A stretch of DNA of 5,174 nucleotides from Ignavibacteriota bacterium (lineage in GTDB: Bacteria > Bacteroidota > Kapaibacteriia > Palsa-1295). The position numbers and the translations under genes were made by a program. The stretch covers positions 1 through 5,174 of the forward strand of contig PLXB01000150.1 of the NCBI GenBank assembly GCA_003151215.1, given 5' to 3'. The stretch's first letter is position 1. Every line of letters starts with the position of its first letter. A model generated the notes under the pieces. It made no database searches and was not told where the DNA came from. It worked only from the letters and a program-made list of their open reading frames with translations. This document shows positions 1 through 5,174 of this stretch, piece after piece.

Positions 1-52
1 CCTGCACCACCTCCTTCGGAGGGAGGTATTCTATCCATTAGACTACGGGAGC
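1..52 (-). tRNA. tRNA-Arg (anticodon CCG), 3' part cut by the window edge
   Basis: The minus strand folds as the first 52 nucleotides of a tRNA: acceptor 5' strand GCTCCCG, TA, D arm with loop AATGGATA, anticodon stem CCTCC/GGAGG around loop CTCCGAA, a 4-nt variable loop TGGT, and the first T-stem strand GCAGG. The T loop, the second T-stem strand and the acceptor 3' strand lie beyond the edge. Loop position 33 is T and positions 34-36 are CCG (plus positions 17-19), which reads the arginine codon CGG. The D loop has GGA, so A20, the arginine identity base, is present. One blemish is a C12/A23 mismatch in the D stem. The acceptor 5' strand and D loop are identical to the second tRNA-Arg in the window. 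Confidence 0.93.
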
Positions 53-125
53 CTACCTAACGGCAGGCAGACATTTCTATCTGCGCACCCCCACAATACC
101 TTGTTTTTGAACGTTTAAATAGCTA

Positions 126-154
126 TTGACAAGTTTTACTATATATACTACACT
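126..154 (+). promoter_or_regulatory. sigma70-like promoter of the microprotein gene
   Basis: A perfect -35 hexamer TTGACA at 126-131 is followed 17 bases later by TACACT at 149-154, which matches the TATAAT consensus at four of six positions. Transcription would start near 161, giving a leader of about 54 nt before the ATG at 215. The stretch between the boxes is very AT-rich. An alternative -10 (TATACT, 144-149) looks better as a hexamer but has a 12-base spacer. The promoter sits between the divergently read tRNA-Arg(CCG) and the plus-strand gene. Confidence 0.6.
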
Positions 155-214
155 ATAAGGTAGAGTTCTCGAACAATTCGATAGGGCTCACCAATCCTCG
201 AAAGGGAGGGTTTT

Positions 215-388
215 ATGAAAGGGTTATTTCCGCTCATGTTCGGCCTCGGCGCTGTCTGGGCTGGCGCCGATTCGGCATACAACAATCCTTCGTCGACTCT
301 CTCAGTTGCCACAGCGATTGCTTTGGGAGGAGCCGGAATCGTCATGATGCTGTGGACCTTTTTAGGGGAGCCGAGGTGTGGAGAATGA
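215..388 (+). CDS. 57-aa two-helix membrane microprotein, unknown function
   Basis: I do not recognise this protein. ATG at 215 opens 57 codons ending in TGA at 386-388. The start is supported by a purine-rich ribosome binding site GGGAGGG at 204-210, 4 bases before the ATG. The protein begins MKGLFPLMFGLGAVWAG. It has a hydrophobic segment at about residues 4-17, a short polar turn (DSAYNNPSST, 19-28) and a second, longer hydrophobic Gly/Ala-rich segment at about 29-51, ending in GEPRCGE. That predicts a helical hairpin in the cytoplasmic membrane. A promoter lies at 126-154 and a strong terminator starts 21 bases after the stop, so it appears monocistronic. It is the only protein gene on the plus strand and lies between two opposite-strand tRNA genes. 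Its GC-rich composition matches the left part of the window. It could be a conserved small membrane protein or a hydrophobic toxin-like peptide. No partner gene supports the second idea. Confidence 0.75.
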   Translation: MKGLFPLMFGLGAVWAGADSAYNNPSSTLSVATAIALGGAGIVMMLWTFLGEPRCGE

Positions 389-409
389 ACCCACGTCTAG
401 GCCTCTCTC

Positions 410-451
410 AGCGCGTTCGATTGAAACATATCGGACGCGCTTTTACTTTTT
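410..451 (+). terminator. intrinsic (rho-independent) terminator of the microprotein gene
   Basis: A 12-bp stem, AGCGCGTTCGAT (410-421) with ATCGGACGCGCT (430-441), has one T:G wobble (417/434) and an 8-base loop (422-429). It is followed on the plus strand by a broken T tract (TTTACTTTTT, 442-451). The stem starts 21 bases after the TGA at 388. In the opposite direction the hairpin is followed by GAGAGAGG and not by T residues, so it should not work well on transcripts from the minus-strand tRNA. Confidence 0.87.
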
Positions 452-473
452 ATATGTGGCTACAAATCGTTTG

Positions 474-545
474 TGCTCTCGGTAGGAATCGAACCTACAT
501 CATATCCTCCGCAAGGATACGTCCTATCCATTGAACGACGGGAGC
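474..545 (-). tRNA. tRNA-Arg (anticodon GCG), complete, no encoded CCA
   Basis: A complete 72-nt cloverleaf reads on the minus strand: acceptor GCTCCCG, TC, D stem GTTC/GGAC around loop AATGGATA, base G26, anticodon stem TATCC/GGATA around loop TTGCGGA, variable loop TGAT, T stem GTAGG/CCTAC around TTCGATT, acceptor CGAGAGC and discriminator A. Positions 34-36 are GCG (plus 510-512), which reads CGC and CGU. A20 in the D loop supports arginine identity. The next genomic bases are CAA, so CCA must be added after transcription. There is a C5/A68 mismatch in the acceptor stem. G34 is unusual for this box, since most bacteria use an ACG tRNA whose A34 is edited to inosine. It is probably transcribed from the promoter proposed at 571-599. 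Confidence 0.95.
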
Positions 546-570
546 ATTGCCTGCCGACAGGCTTCTCACC

Positions 571-599
571 AAAATACGTTAAAAAACCTTTTTAGTAAA
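571..599 (-). promoter_or_regulatory. possible promoter for tRNA-Arg(GCG)
   Basis: Read on the minus strand, TTTACT (plus 594-599) and TATTTT (plus 571-576) are separated by exactly 17 bases. Each matches four of six consensus positions. Transcription would start near 564, giving a leader of about 18 nt before the mature tRNA end at 545. The region lies directly after the stop of the 157-aa protein gene (605), where I see no terminator, so read-through from that gene is an alternative source of the tRNA transcript. AT-rich spacers produce such matches by chance, which limits confidence. Confidence 0.4.
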
Positions 600-604
600 G
601 TGAG

Positions 605-1078
605 CTATAACCCAATAAGTTCGAGGAAGTGCTCGCCAAAGTGCGGCTCTTGTTCAACCTCTTCAACTTTGTTGCGCAAAAATGAGCGTATTTGGTCGAC
701 TTGCGAAACATTCTCGAGCGGCAGGGTAATGTGCGGTGCGACAATGCCTTGTGTCATGAGGTAGAGCCGAGGCCTTTCGGGATTTTTATCGACCCAAAAT
801 GATTTGATTGAGCGAAAGTCGTACAACGTGCCGTCTATTGCGATGCCTTTGTCACTTATATGCACATTGTGTTCGCGCGGTCCGCGTGCAGCAAGCACGC
901 CGAGCGAACCGGCACCCAAAATAATGATGATCGAAAAAAGAAGGTCGCCCAACCAAAGAGAAAGTGCGGCGCCCGCAAAGGCAACAAGGCCAAGCGCCCA
1001 ATACCAATCGTTGCTGCGCTCTTTGTGTACGGGCGTTACCACGTCCCAGGAGATGCTATGTCCCTCCGTTTGCGGCAT
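605..1078 (-). CDS. 157-aa conserved membrane protein, two helices plus C-terminal tail; Parcubacteria-type uncharacterised family
   Basis: The function is unknown. The N-terminus is polar, with a hallmark stretch ISWDVVTPVHKERSNDWYWA (residues 9-28). Two hydrophobic helices follow at about 27-43 and 45-63, then a positively charged edge (RGPRE). Residues 70-157 form a soluble region that starts with beta-like strands (ISDKGIAIDGTLYDFRSI) and ends in an acidic amphipathic helix and an FLELIGL tail. From memory this layout and the W-x-x-E/K-R-S-x-D-W-Y-W-A signature recur in short hypothetical proteins of Parcubacteria. The beta-rich part resembles bacterial PH-like domains, which is a weak inference. 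ATG at 1078 gives the full signature, but no Shine-Dalgarno sequence precedes it. It follows the NRAMP stop by 36 bp on the same strand and ends 59 bp before tRNA-Arg(GCG). Its codons are GC-rich, like the 3' end of the NRAMP gene. Confidence 0.85.
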   Translation of the reverse strand: MPQTEGHSISWDVVTPVHKERSNDWYWALGLVAFAGAALSLWLGDLLFSIIIILGAGSLGVLAARGPREHNVHISDKGIAIDGTLYDFRSIKSFWVDKNPERPRLYLMTQGIVAPHITLPLENVSQVDQIRSFLRNKVEEVEQEPHFGEHFLELIGL

Positions 1079-1114
1079 TGCTATTAGTATACAACGGATA
1101 TACGCGTGTAGTGA

Positions 1115-2404
1115 TTAAAAAAACAACGAAACGATGGTGGCTACGCCCGCGAGCGCCATGAGCCCCGTTGCCAACCATCCGAGCCAGGTGATAAGTGGCT
1201 TGTTAACGTACTCTTCCATAATAGTTTTATCGCTGCTGATGCGAACAATGAGTACGAGCACCACCGGTGCTACCAAACCGTTGGCAACGGCCGAGTAGAT
1301 GAGCGCTTTGATAGGGTCGAGGCCGATAAAGTTGAGGATGATACCGCACAGCATCGAGATGATGATGGCGCCGTAAAATGCGTACGCCTCTTTAAGTTTG
1401 CGGTAGAGGCCGTGCTTCCAGCCAAAGCTCTCCGAGATTGCGTAGGAGGTTGAGCCTGCCAAAACAGGTATCGCGAGCAGCCCTGTGCCGATGATGCCGA
1501 TCGCGAAAAGACTGAAGGTTAATTCACCGGCTATCGGACGAAGAGCTTCTGCGGCTTGTGATGCACTTTCAATATCAGTTTTCCCATGCATGTGCAAGGT
1601 AACGGCGGCGGATAACATAATAAAAAAAGCAATAAGGTTGGAAAATGCCATACCAATGACCGTATCCTTCCGAATTCGCAAAAATTGTTTTGTGGCTTGC
1701 TCGGGGGCTTCTTTTAGAGGATGCTCGTCGGGATTATCTTCTTCATCTTCTACTTCTTCAGAAGCCTGCCAAAAGAAAAGATACGGGCTGATCGTCGTCC
1801 CGAGAACGGCAATAATCATTGTTATATTTGTCGAATTAAATGTCATTGTCGGTAAAAGTGAATTTTTAACAGCTTCCACCCACGGTACATTAACCGAAAA
1901 CACAACGGCAACATAGGCAAAGAGTACCAGGCATAGCCATTTAAGAATAAAAACATATTTATTATAAGGTATCATCACTTGTAACATAACACTGATAAAC
2001 GTGAGGATTACCGCATAGATAAGCATATTCCCGCTCAGTACTAAGTTTGCAGCCTCTCCCATTGCGGCAATATCAGCCCCGATATTAATCATGTTTGCAC
2101 AGAGCATAAGGAAAACAAGCGTGAACATGACCCACCTGGGATAATATTTTTTCATATTTCCCGCAATTCCGGCGCCGGTCACTCTACCGATCTGCGCGCT
2201 TACAAGTTGAATGGCAACCATCATCGGAAAACTATAAATAATGCTCCACAGCATACCCATGCCGCCTTGAGCTCCGACCTGAGAATATGTGCCTATGCCG
2301 CTCGGATCGTCGTCGGAAGCACCGGTGATTAATCCGGGGCCAAGCGCTTTGAACCAGTTATCCCTTATTTTAAATCTACTTAAAAATGGTCCGGGGCTTT
2401 TCAC
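1115..2404 (-). CDS. NRAMP (SLC11) family divalent metal ion transporter, DPSG type
   Basis: This integral membrane protein is predicted to import divalent cations with proton coupling. I start it at GTG 2404 (429 aa, normal for the family) because the family N-terminus, NWFKALGPGLITGASDDDPS, follows shortly after. ATG 2506 would add 34 residues unlike the family and overlap the protease gene by 65 bp. Neither start has a strong ribosome binding site. About 11 hydrophobic segments are visible. The unwound metal-binding part of TM1 reads DDDPSG (residues 31-36), where classic MntH/NRAMP has DPGN. TM6 reads GTTISPYLFFWQ (202-213), where the classic form has a metal-binding Met in MPHN. Asp33 is kept, but the Asn and Met ligands are not. 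Related transporters with altered sites have been linked to Mg2+ (NRMT group), so Mg2+ or Mn2+ is as plausible as Fe2+. A very acidic loop (EEVEDEEDNPDEHP, 216-229) follows TM6. GTGLLAIPVLAGS (306-318) is another family motif. Codon composition changes sharply near residue 300 (nt about 1507). Confidence 0.93.
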   Translation of the reverse strand: MKSPGPFLSRFKIRDNWFKALGPGLITGASDDDPSGIGTYSQVGAQGGMGMLWSIIYSFPMMVAIQLVSAQIGRVTGAGIAGNMKKYYPRWVMFTLVFLMLCANMINIGADIAAMGEAANLVLSGNMLIYAVILTFISVMLQVMIPYNKYVFILKWLCLVLFAYVAVVFSVNVPWVEAVKNSLLPTMTFNSTNITMIIAVLGTTISPYLFFWQASEEVEDEEDNPDEHPLKEAPEQATKQFLRIRKDTVIGMAFSNLIAFFIMLSAAVTLHMHGKTDIESASQAAEALRPIAGELTFSLFAIGIIGTGLLAIPVLAGSTSYAISESFGWKHGLYRKLKEAYAFYGAIIISMLCGIILNFIGLDPIKALIYSAVANGLVAPVVLVLIVRISSDKTIMEEYVNKPLITWLGWLATGLMALAGVATIVSLFF

Positions 2405-2441
2405 AAAATTATTCTCACAGATAAGTCCTACAAAATTGCTC

Positions 2442-5174
2442 TTACGGAGTGTATGAGATAGGCAATCGAATTCTTCCGTCGGGAGTTCTGAATGAAAGAT
2501 CACCATAGAACGAATAACCTTTTGGTAATTCGGGGATAATATCTTGCGGTGAAACAGTAAAATATTCCGTTTGCGCAGGATAGAGAGTTTGAGTATCAGG
2601 TGTAACTTTACAGCCTAACGGTTCATATTTATTTTTCAATTCAAGTTCGCGTCGTTCACGAATGAAGATTCTAAAAGGATGGGGCTTTTGCGGGTCTGCA
2701 AGTCCGCCTCGAAATTTAAGTGTGTAGGGAAGAGAATCGTTCTTTATAAAATCGATTTTTGCATGAGCATCGCGAAGATCAAAACCTCCATTGAAAGCAG
2801 CGGATCGATCGGGCCTTACTATCTGAAAGGCAATATCGGTAAAAAGATTATAGTCCTCACGAGAGAGTTCGCAATCGAAGGAGACCCCGCTTTCCCTGGG
2901 TCGTGCATTGAATTTGTAATTATAGGTATCCCCTTCTGTAATGATCGTATCTATGTAAAGTTCATATCCGTCCACATCTGCGCGTGCAGACTCAAGAGAT
3001 AATTCAGACGCTCCGGAATTCGTGATCTCGAATCTTCCTGTCGGATTTCCCTTTGAAGCAAGGCTTAGCCAACTCTGCTTCATATCAAGTGTTATTGCTT
3101 CGACCTTCAGATCGACAGAGGATTCCTTCTCATCATCCGAACCAAGCCCGCGCTTGACGTCTATCTCCCATACGCCTCCCTGCAATTCATCGCCGGTAAT
3201 CAGACGCGATGCAGATTCATCGTTTTCATCCGATTTCAGATGAACATGTGAAAACGACCTTCCGTCATTGCCAACGATCACTCCATCGACATTTATTGCA
3301 AGATCACGTGAACTGAGCGATACTTTTACAGCTTTCGTACCTGCAGGTATCATAAAAAATTCACGCTGTAATTGTCCTGCATGCACTTTAATATCTTTAA
3401 TTTCCGAATTAAAAGAATTCTCCGAACTAAGAAAATGGGGAATGACAACTGTATTCCATAATTCAAATTCAGGCACGGAACTCTCCGGAGCTCCTTTTGC
3501 ATAAGCAAGAATCTTTGCACAATAAAGCCCGGGCTTTTTCAACTGCTTGGAGTCATAGCTTACTAAAACTTGAAATGCCCCTTCACCCCGGCGGTACACG
3601 GTTGATTGAACAGGTTCCAGCCACGAAGCGGTCGAGCGTAAATCGAAGGCATTGAAACTCAGCAATTGTTCGCGCGTTTTATGAGAAAATGATTCAAGGG
3701 GAATAATCGTGAATACAGTTCGTTCGGCATTCTGAGGATAGATCCCATTCCTGTAATAGGCTGCTGTGCCTTTCTGCACACTATTAGGTACTGCTACAGA
3801 AATCAAATATTGTTTCGGATGAAAATTCTTTTTTTGCCATTCAACCAGCAGATCGAATGCACGCGGAACATTTACCATGCCTGCACCCTGATCGAGTAGA
3901 GTCATATTAACAAATGGTATTGCACCAAGCTGTAAGGCGCGTTTGATATCATTGGCATTTGGTTGATAATCGGAAAACATCTGCTTCATTCCTGAAATGA
4001 GCAATGAACTACAACCGGTAGTATAAGGCGATGCCATCGACGTGCCATTATATCTATCTCCCATTACATAATCCGGAACGGTGCTGACTGCCGTTCCGGG
4101 ACTGATAATATCGGGTTTGGCAAGTTCACCGCCGCGCGAAGAAAAGTCCCAAATTATCGGATGAGACATTTTCAAACCGAAGAGATCCCTTCCGGTATCA
4201 TCGGGCAGGCATGCACCACTTGTTATTGCCGTCCGTGCCGTTCCGGGTAATCCGACATTCGAAATTCCCGGTCCGTCATTCCCCGCTGCGATACATACGG
4301 TTACTTCCGGATGAGCATCGAGCAAAGAATCGAGCCACAGATCCATCACGCTTCGGCCTTCAATTTCGGAGCCTATTCCGAAACTCATATTCACGATAAC
4401 GGGCTTGCCGGTTTCCTGGGCAATTTTGATCACATATTCGTATGCGCGTTTCATCGAACCACTGACCGTTATCCCGTCCATCGTATTATCGGCAAACTTG
4501 ATGGCGATCATTTCCGCACCGGGAGCGACGCCATTAAATCCTGTTTGTCCATCGATCCGAAATCCCCCAGCAATTCCGGCAACGTGAGTACCATGTCCGC
4601 CATCGGCGAAATAAAGATTAATACGATGCTCGTCCGGAAAAATATTTACTGCTCCTGTTAAAAACCTGTCGTCTTTTTCCTCAGCATTCTTCCCCGCGCG
4701 GAATTGAAAAACATCCTGATGCTCCTTGTAATTTGAAAGCAGCATCTCATCGGCAATTGAACCATCGCCGTTCCCATCAACGATTGCCATCCAATGATCC
4801 TTGGCATCTTGAAAGATCACGACTCCGAAATTATCATCTTTCTTGCCGTTGAAATTCAGATCGCCGAGACCGTTCTGAAACCTGCGTTCAGGAAGATTCG
4901 CAAAAAAGTATTTGTCATCGTAAGCGCGAAGATTTACTTTATCGAAACCAGCTAATACGGTTTTTCCATTATAGGTCAGTTTATCGCCGTTTCGTTCTGC
5001 AGGCCCCCAAAAGAGATCGCCGGTACCTGCAAAATCCTGCACATCAATGATCTTCTTTTTGCCTTCCGATGTCTGAAGCAATCCTGCGATACCGGGATCG
5101 ACGCCATCGTCAAGAATTGCGATGATCGTTCCCCTGCCGTCATAAGTCGGATGCTGCTTTTCGAATGTCTCTAT
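2442..5174 (-). CDS. subtilisin-family (S8) serine protease related to tripeptidyl peptidase II, N-terminus beyond the window edge
   Basis: 910 codons are visible before TAA at 2442-2444. The frame is open to the edge. A TTG at 5081 is an internal Leu and not the start, because the 31 codons upstream encode the catalytic Asp motif GRGTIIAILDDGVDPG. In visible residues the active site is Asp22 (ILDDGVD), His194 (GHGTHVAG), oxyanion Asn299 (AAGNDGPG) and Ser379 (NGTSMASP). The Asp-His gap of 172 residues and the His-Ser gap of 185 residues match tripeptidyl peptidase II (about 220 and 185 in human, from memory) and not ordinary subtilisins. Other TPP II-like cues are HPTYDGRG, NGVAPGAEMIAIKF and FSSRG. 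The insert between Asp and His has two acidic loops resembling calcium sites. Residues from about 430 to the end look like beta-sandwich domains and stop without the long helical region that eukaryotic TPP II (about 1250 aa) uses to form spindles. Location (cytoplasmic or exported) cannot be judged without the N-terminus. The gene lies 37 bp upstream of the NRAMP GTG. Confidence 0.93.
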   Translation of the reverse strand: METFEKQHPTYDGRGTIIAILDDGVDPGIAGLLQTSEGKKKIIDVQDFAGTGDLFWGPAERNGDKLTYNGKTVLAGFDKVNLRAYDDKYFFANLPERRFQNGLGDLNFNGKKDDNFGVVIFQDAKDHWMAIVDGNGDGSIADEMLLSNYKEHQDVFQFRAGKNAEEKDDRFLTGAVNIFPDEHRINLYFADGGHGTHVAGIAGGFRIDGQTGFNGVAPGAEMIAIKFADNTMDGITVSGSMKRAYEYVIKIAQETGKPVIVNMSFGIGSEIEGRSVMDLWLDSLLDAHPEVTVCIAAGNDGPGISNVGLPGTARTAITSGACLPDDTGRDLFGLKMSHPIIWDFSSRGGELAKPDIISPGTAVSTVPDYVMGDRYNGTSMASPYTTGCSSLLISGMKQMFSDYQPNANDIKRALQLGAIPFVNMTLLDQGAGMVNVPRAFDLLVEWQKKNFHPKQYLISVAVPNSVQKGTAAYYRNGIYPQNAERTVFTIIPLESFSHKTREQLLSFNAFDLRSTASWLEPVQSTVYRRGEGAFQVLVSYDSKQLKKPGLYCAKILAYAKGAPESSVPEFELWNTVVIPHFLSSENSFNSEIKDIKVHAGQLQREFFMIPAGTKAVKVSLSSRDLAINVDGVIVGNDGRSFSHVHLKSDENDESASRLITGDELQGGVWEIDVKRGLGSDDEKESSVDLKVEAITLDMKQSWLSLASKGNPTGRFEITNSGASELSLESARADVDGYELYIDTIITEGDTYNYKFNARPRESGVSFDCELSREDYNLFTDIAFQIVRPDRSAAFNGGFDLRDAHAKIDFIKNDSLPYTLKFRGGLADPQKPHPFRIFIRERRELELKNKYEPLGCKVTPDTQTLYPAQTEYFTVSPQDIIPELPKGYSFYGDLSFRTPDGRIRLPISYTP

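Noticed and set aside
93..132. Minus-strand promoter for tRNA-Arg(CCG) using TTGTCA or TATTGT
   Set aside because: TTGTCA (plus 127-132) has no -10 at the right distance, and TATTGT (plus 93-98) has no acceptable -35. The tRNA must have a promoter, but I cannot place it.
148..345. 65-codon minus-strand frame overlapping the microprotein gene
   Set aside because: No ribosome binding site, low-complexity Pro/Ala-rich translation, and it lies antisense to the better-supported plus-strand gene with promoter, RBS and terminator.
462..474. Short inverted repeat ACAAA-TCG-TTTGT after the tRNA-Arg(GCG) 3' end
   Set aside because: Only 5 AT-rich base pairs with a 3-base loop and no T tract on the tRNA strand, so it is too weak to call a terminator.
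352..534. 60-codon plus-strand frame across the terminator and tRNA-Arg(GCG)
   Set aside because: It starts inside the microprotein gene and runs through a clear terminator and into a tRNA, so it is a chance frame.
546..604. Terminator after the 157-aa protein gene
   Set aside because: AAAAAGGTTTTTT is present, but with no loop and no GC stem, so it cannot form a terminator hairpin.
531..1161. Several plus-strand frames opposite the 157-aa protein gene
   Set aside because: They are shadows of a coding minus strand, with Ser/Cys/Arg-rich translations without recognisable domains.
2405..2506. ATG 2506 as the NRAMP start
   Set aside because: It adds 34 residues unlike the family N-terminus and overlaps the coding end of the protease gene by 65 bp. 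GTG 2404 gives a normal-length protein, though weak RBS evidence leaves this open.
1..5174. CRISPR arrays, insertion sequences, long direct repeats
   Set aside because: No repeat-spacer periodicity, terminal inverted repeats or transposase-like frames seen on reading. The only repeated stretch is the shared 5' half of the two tRNA-Arg genes.

Overview
The window (5174 bp) looks bacterial. It reads almost entirely on the minus strand, with one tiny gene on the plus strand. Approximate minus-strand order, 5' to 3': a large subtilisin-family (S8) protease related to tripeptidyl peptidase II, cut by the right edge (2442-5174); a divalent-metal NRAMP transporter of the DPSG type (1115-2404); a small two-helix membrane protein with a cytoplasmic tail (605-1078); a tRNA-Arg with anticodon GCG (474-545); and a tRNA-Arg with anticodon CCG, cut by the left edge (1-52). 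Between the two tRNAs, on the plus strand, is a compact unit that I read directly from the sequence: a sigma70-like promoter, a strong ribosome binding site, a 57-codon membrane microprotein (215-388) and an intrinsic terminator (410-451).

Organism: the 157-aa membrane protein resembles an uncharacterised family that I associate with Parcubacteria (Candidate Phyla Radiation). The tight packing and the complete tRNA without an encoded CCA are compatible with that. This is recollection of families plus inference, not a search result. The left part (to about 1.5 kb) is GC-rich, about 50-65 % in the lines I counted. The right part is nearer 40-45 %.

The most notable structural observation is that this change of base composition is sharp and falls inside the NRAMP reading frame, near position 1507. 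I hand-counted third-position GC at 36 % in the 50 codons before it and 74 % in the 50 codons after it. The junction lies at a motif well conserved in the family, and the frame stays open across it. Either a recombination event joined two NRAMP alleles, with the S8 gene arriving alongside, or the contig is an assembly chimera.

How the genes work together: the three protein genes are tandem with gaps of 36-37 bp, so co-transcription is possible, but no shared pathway is evident. The protease has a complete Asp/His/Asn/Ser set with TPP II-like spacing. It seems to lack the two glutamates that make eukaryotic TPP II a tripeptidyl exopeptidase, and it carries two EF-hand-like acidic loops in the insert between Asp and His. 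I found no CRISPR array, insertion sequence or origin, and no clearly new multi-gene system.
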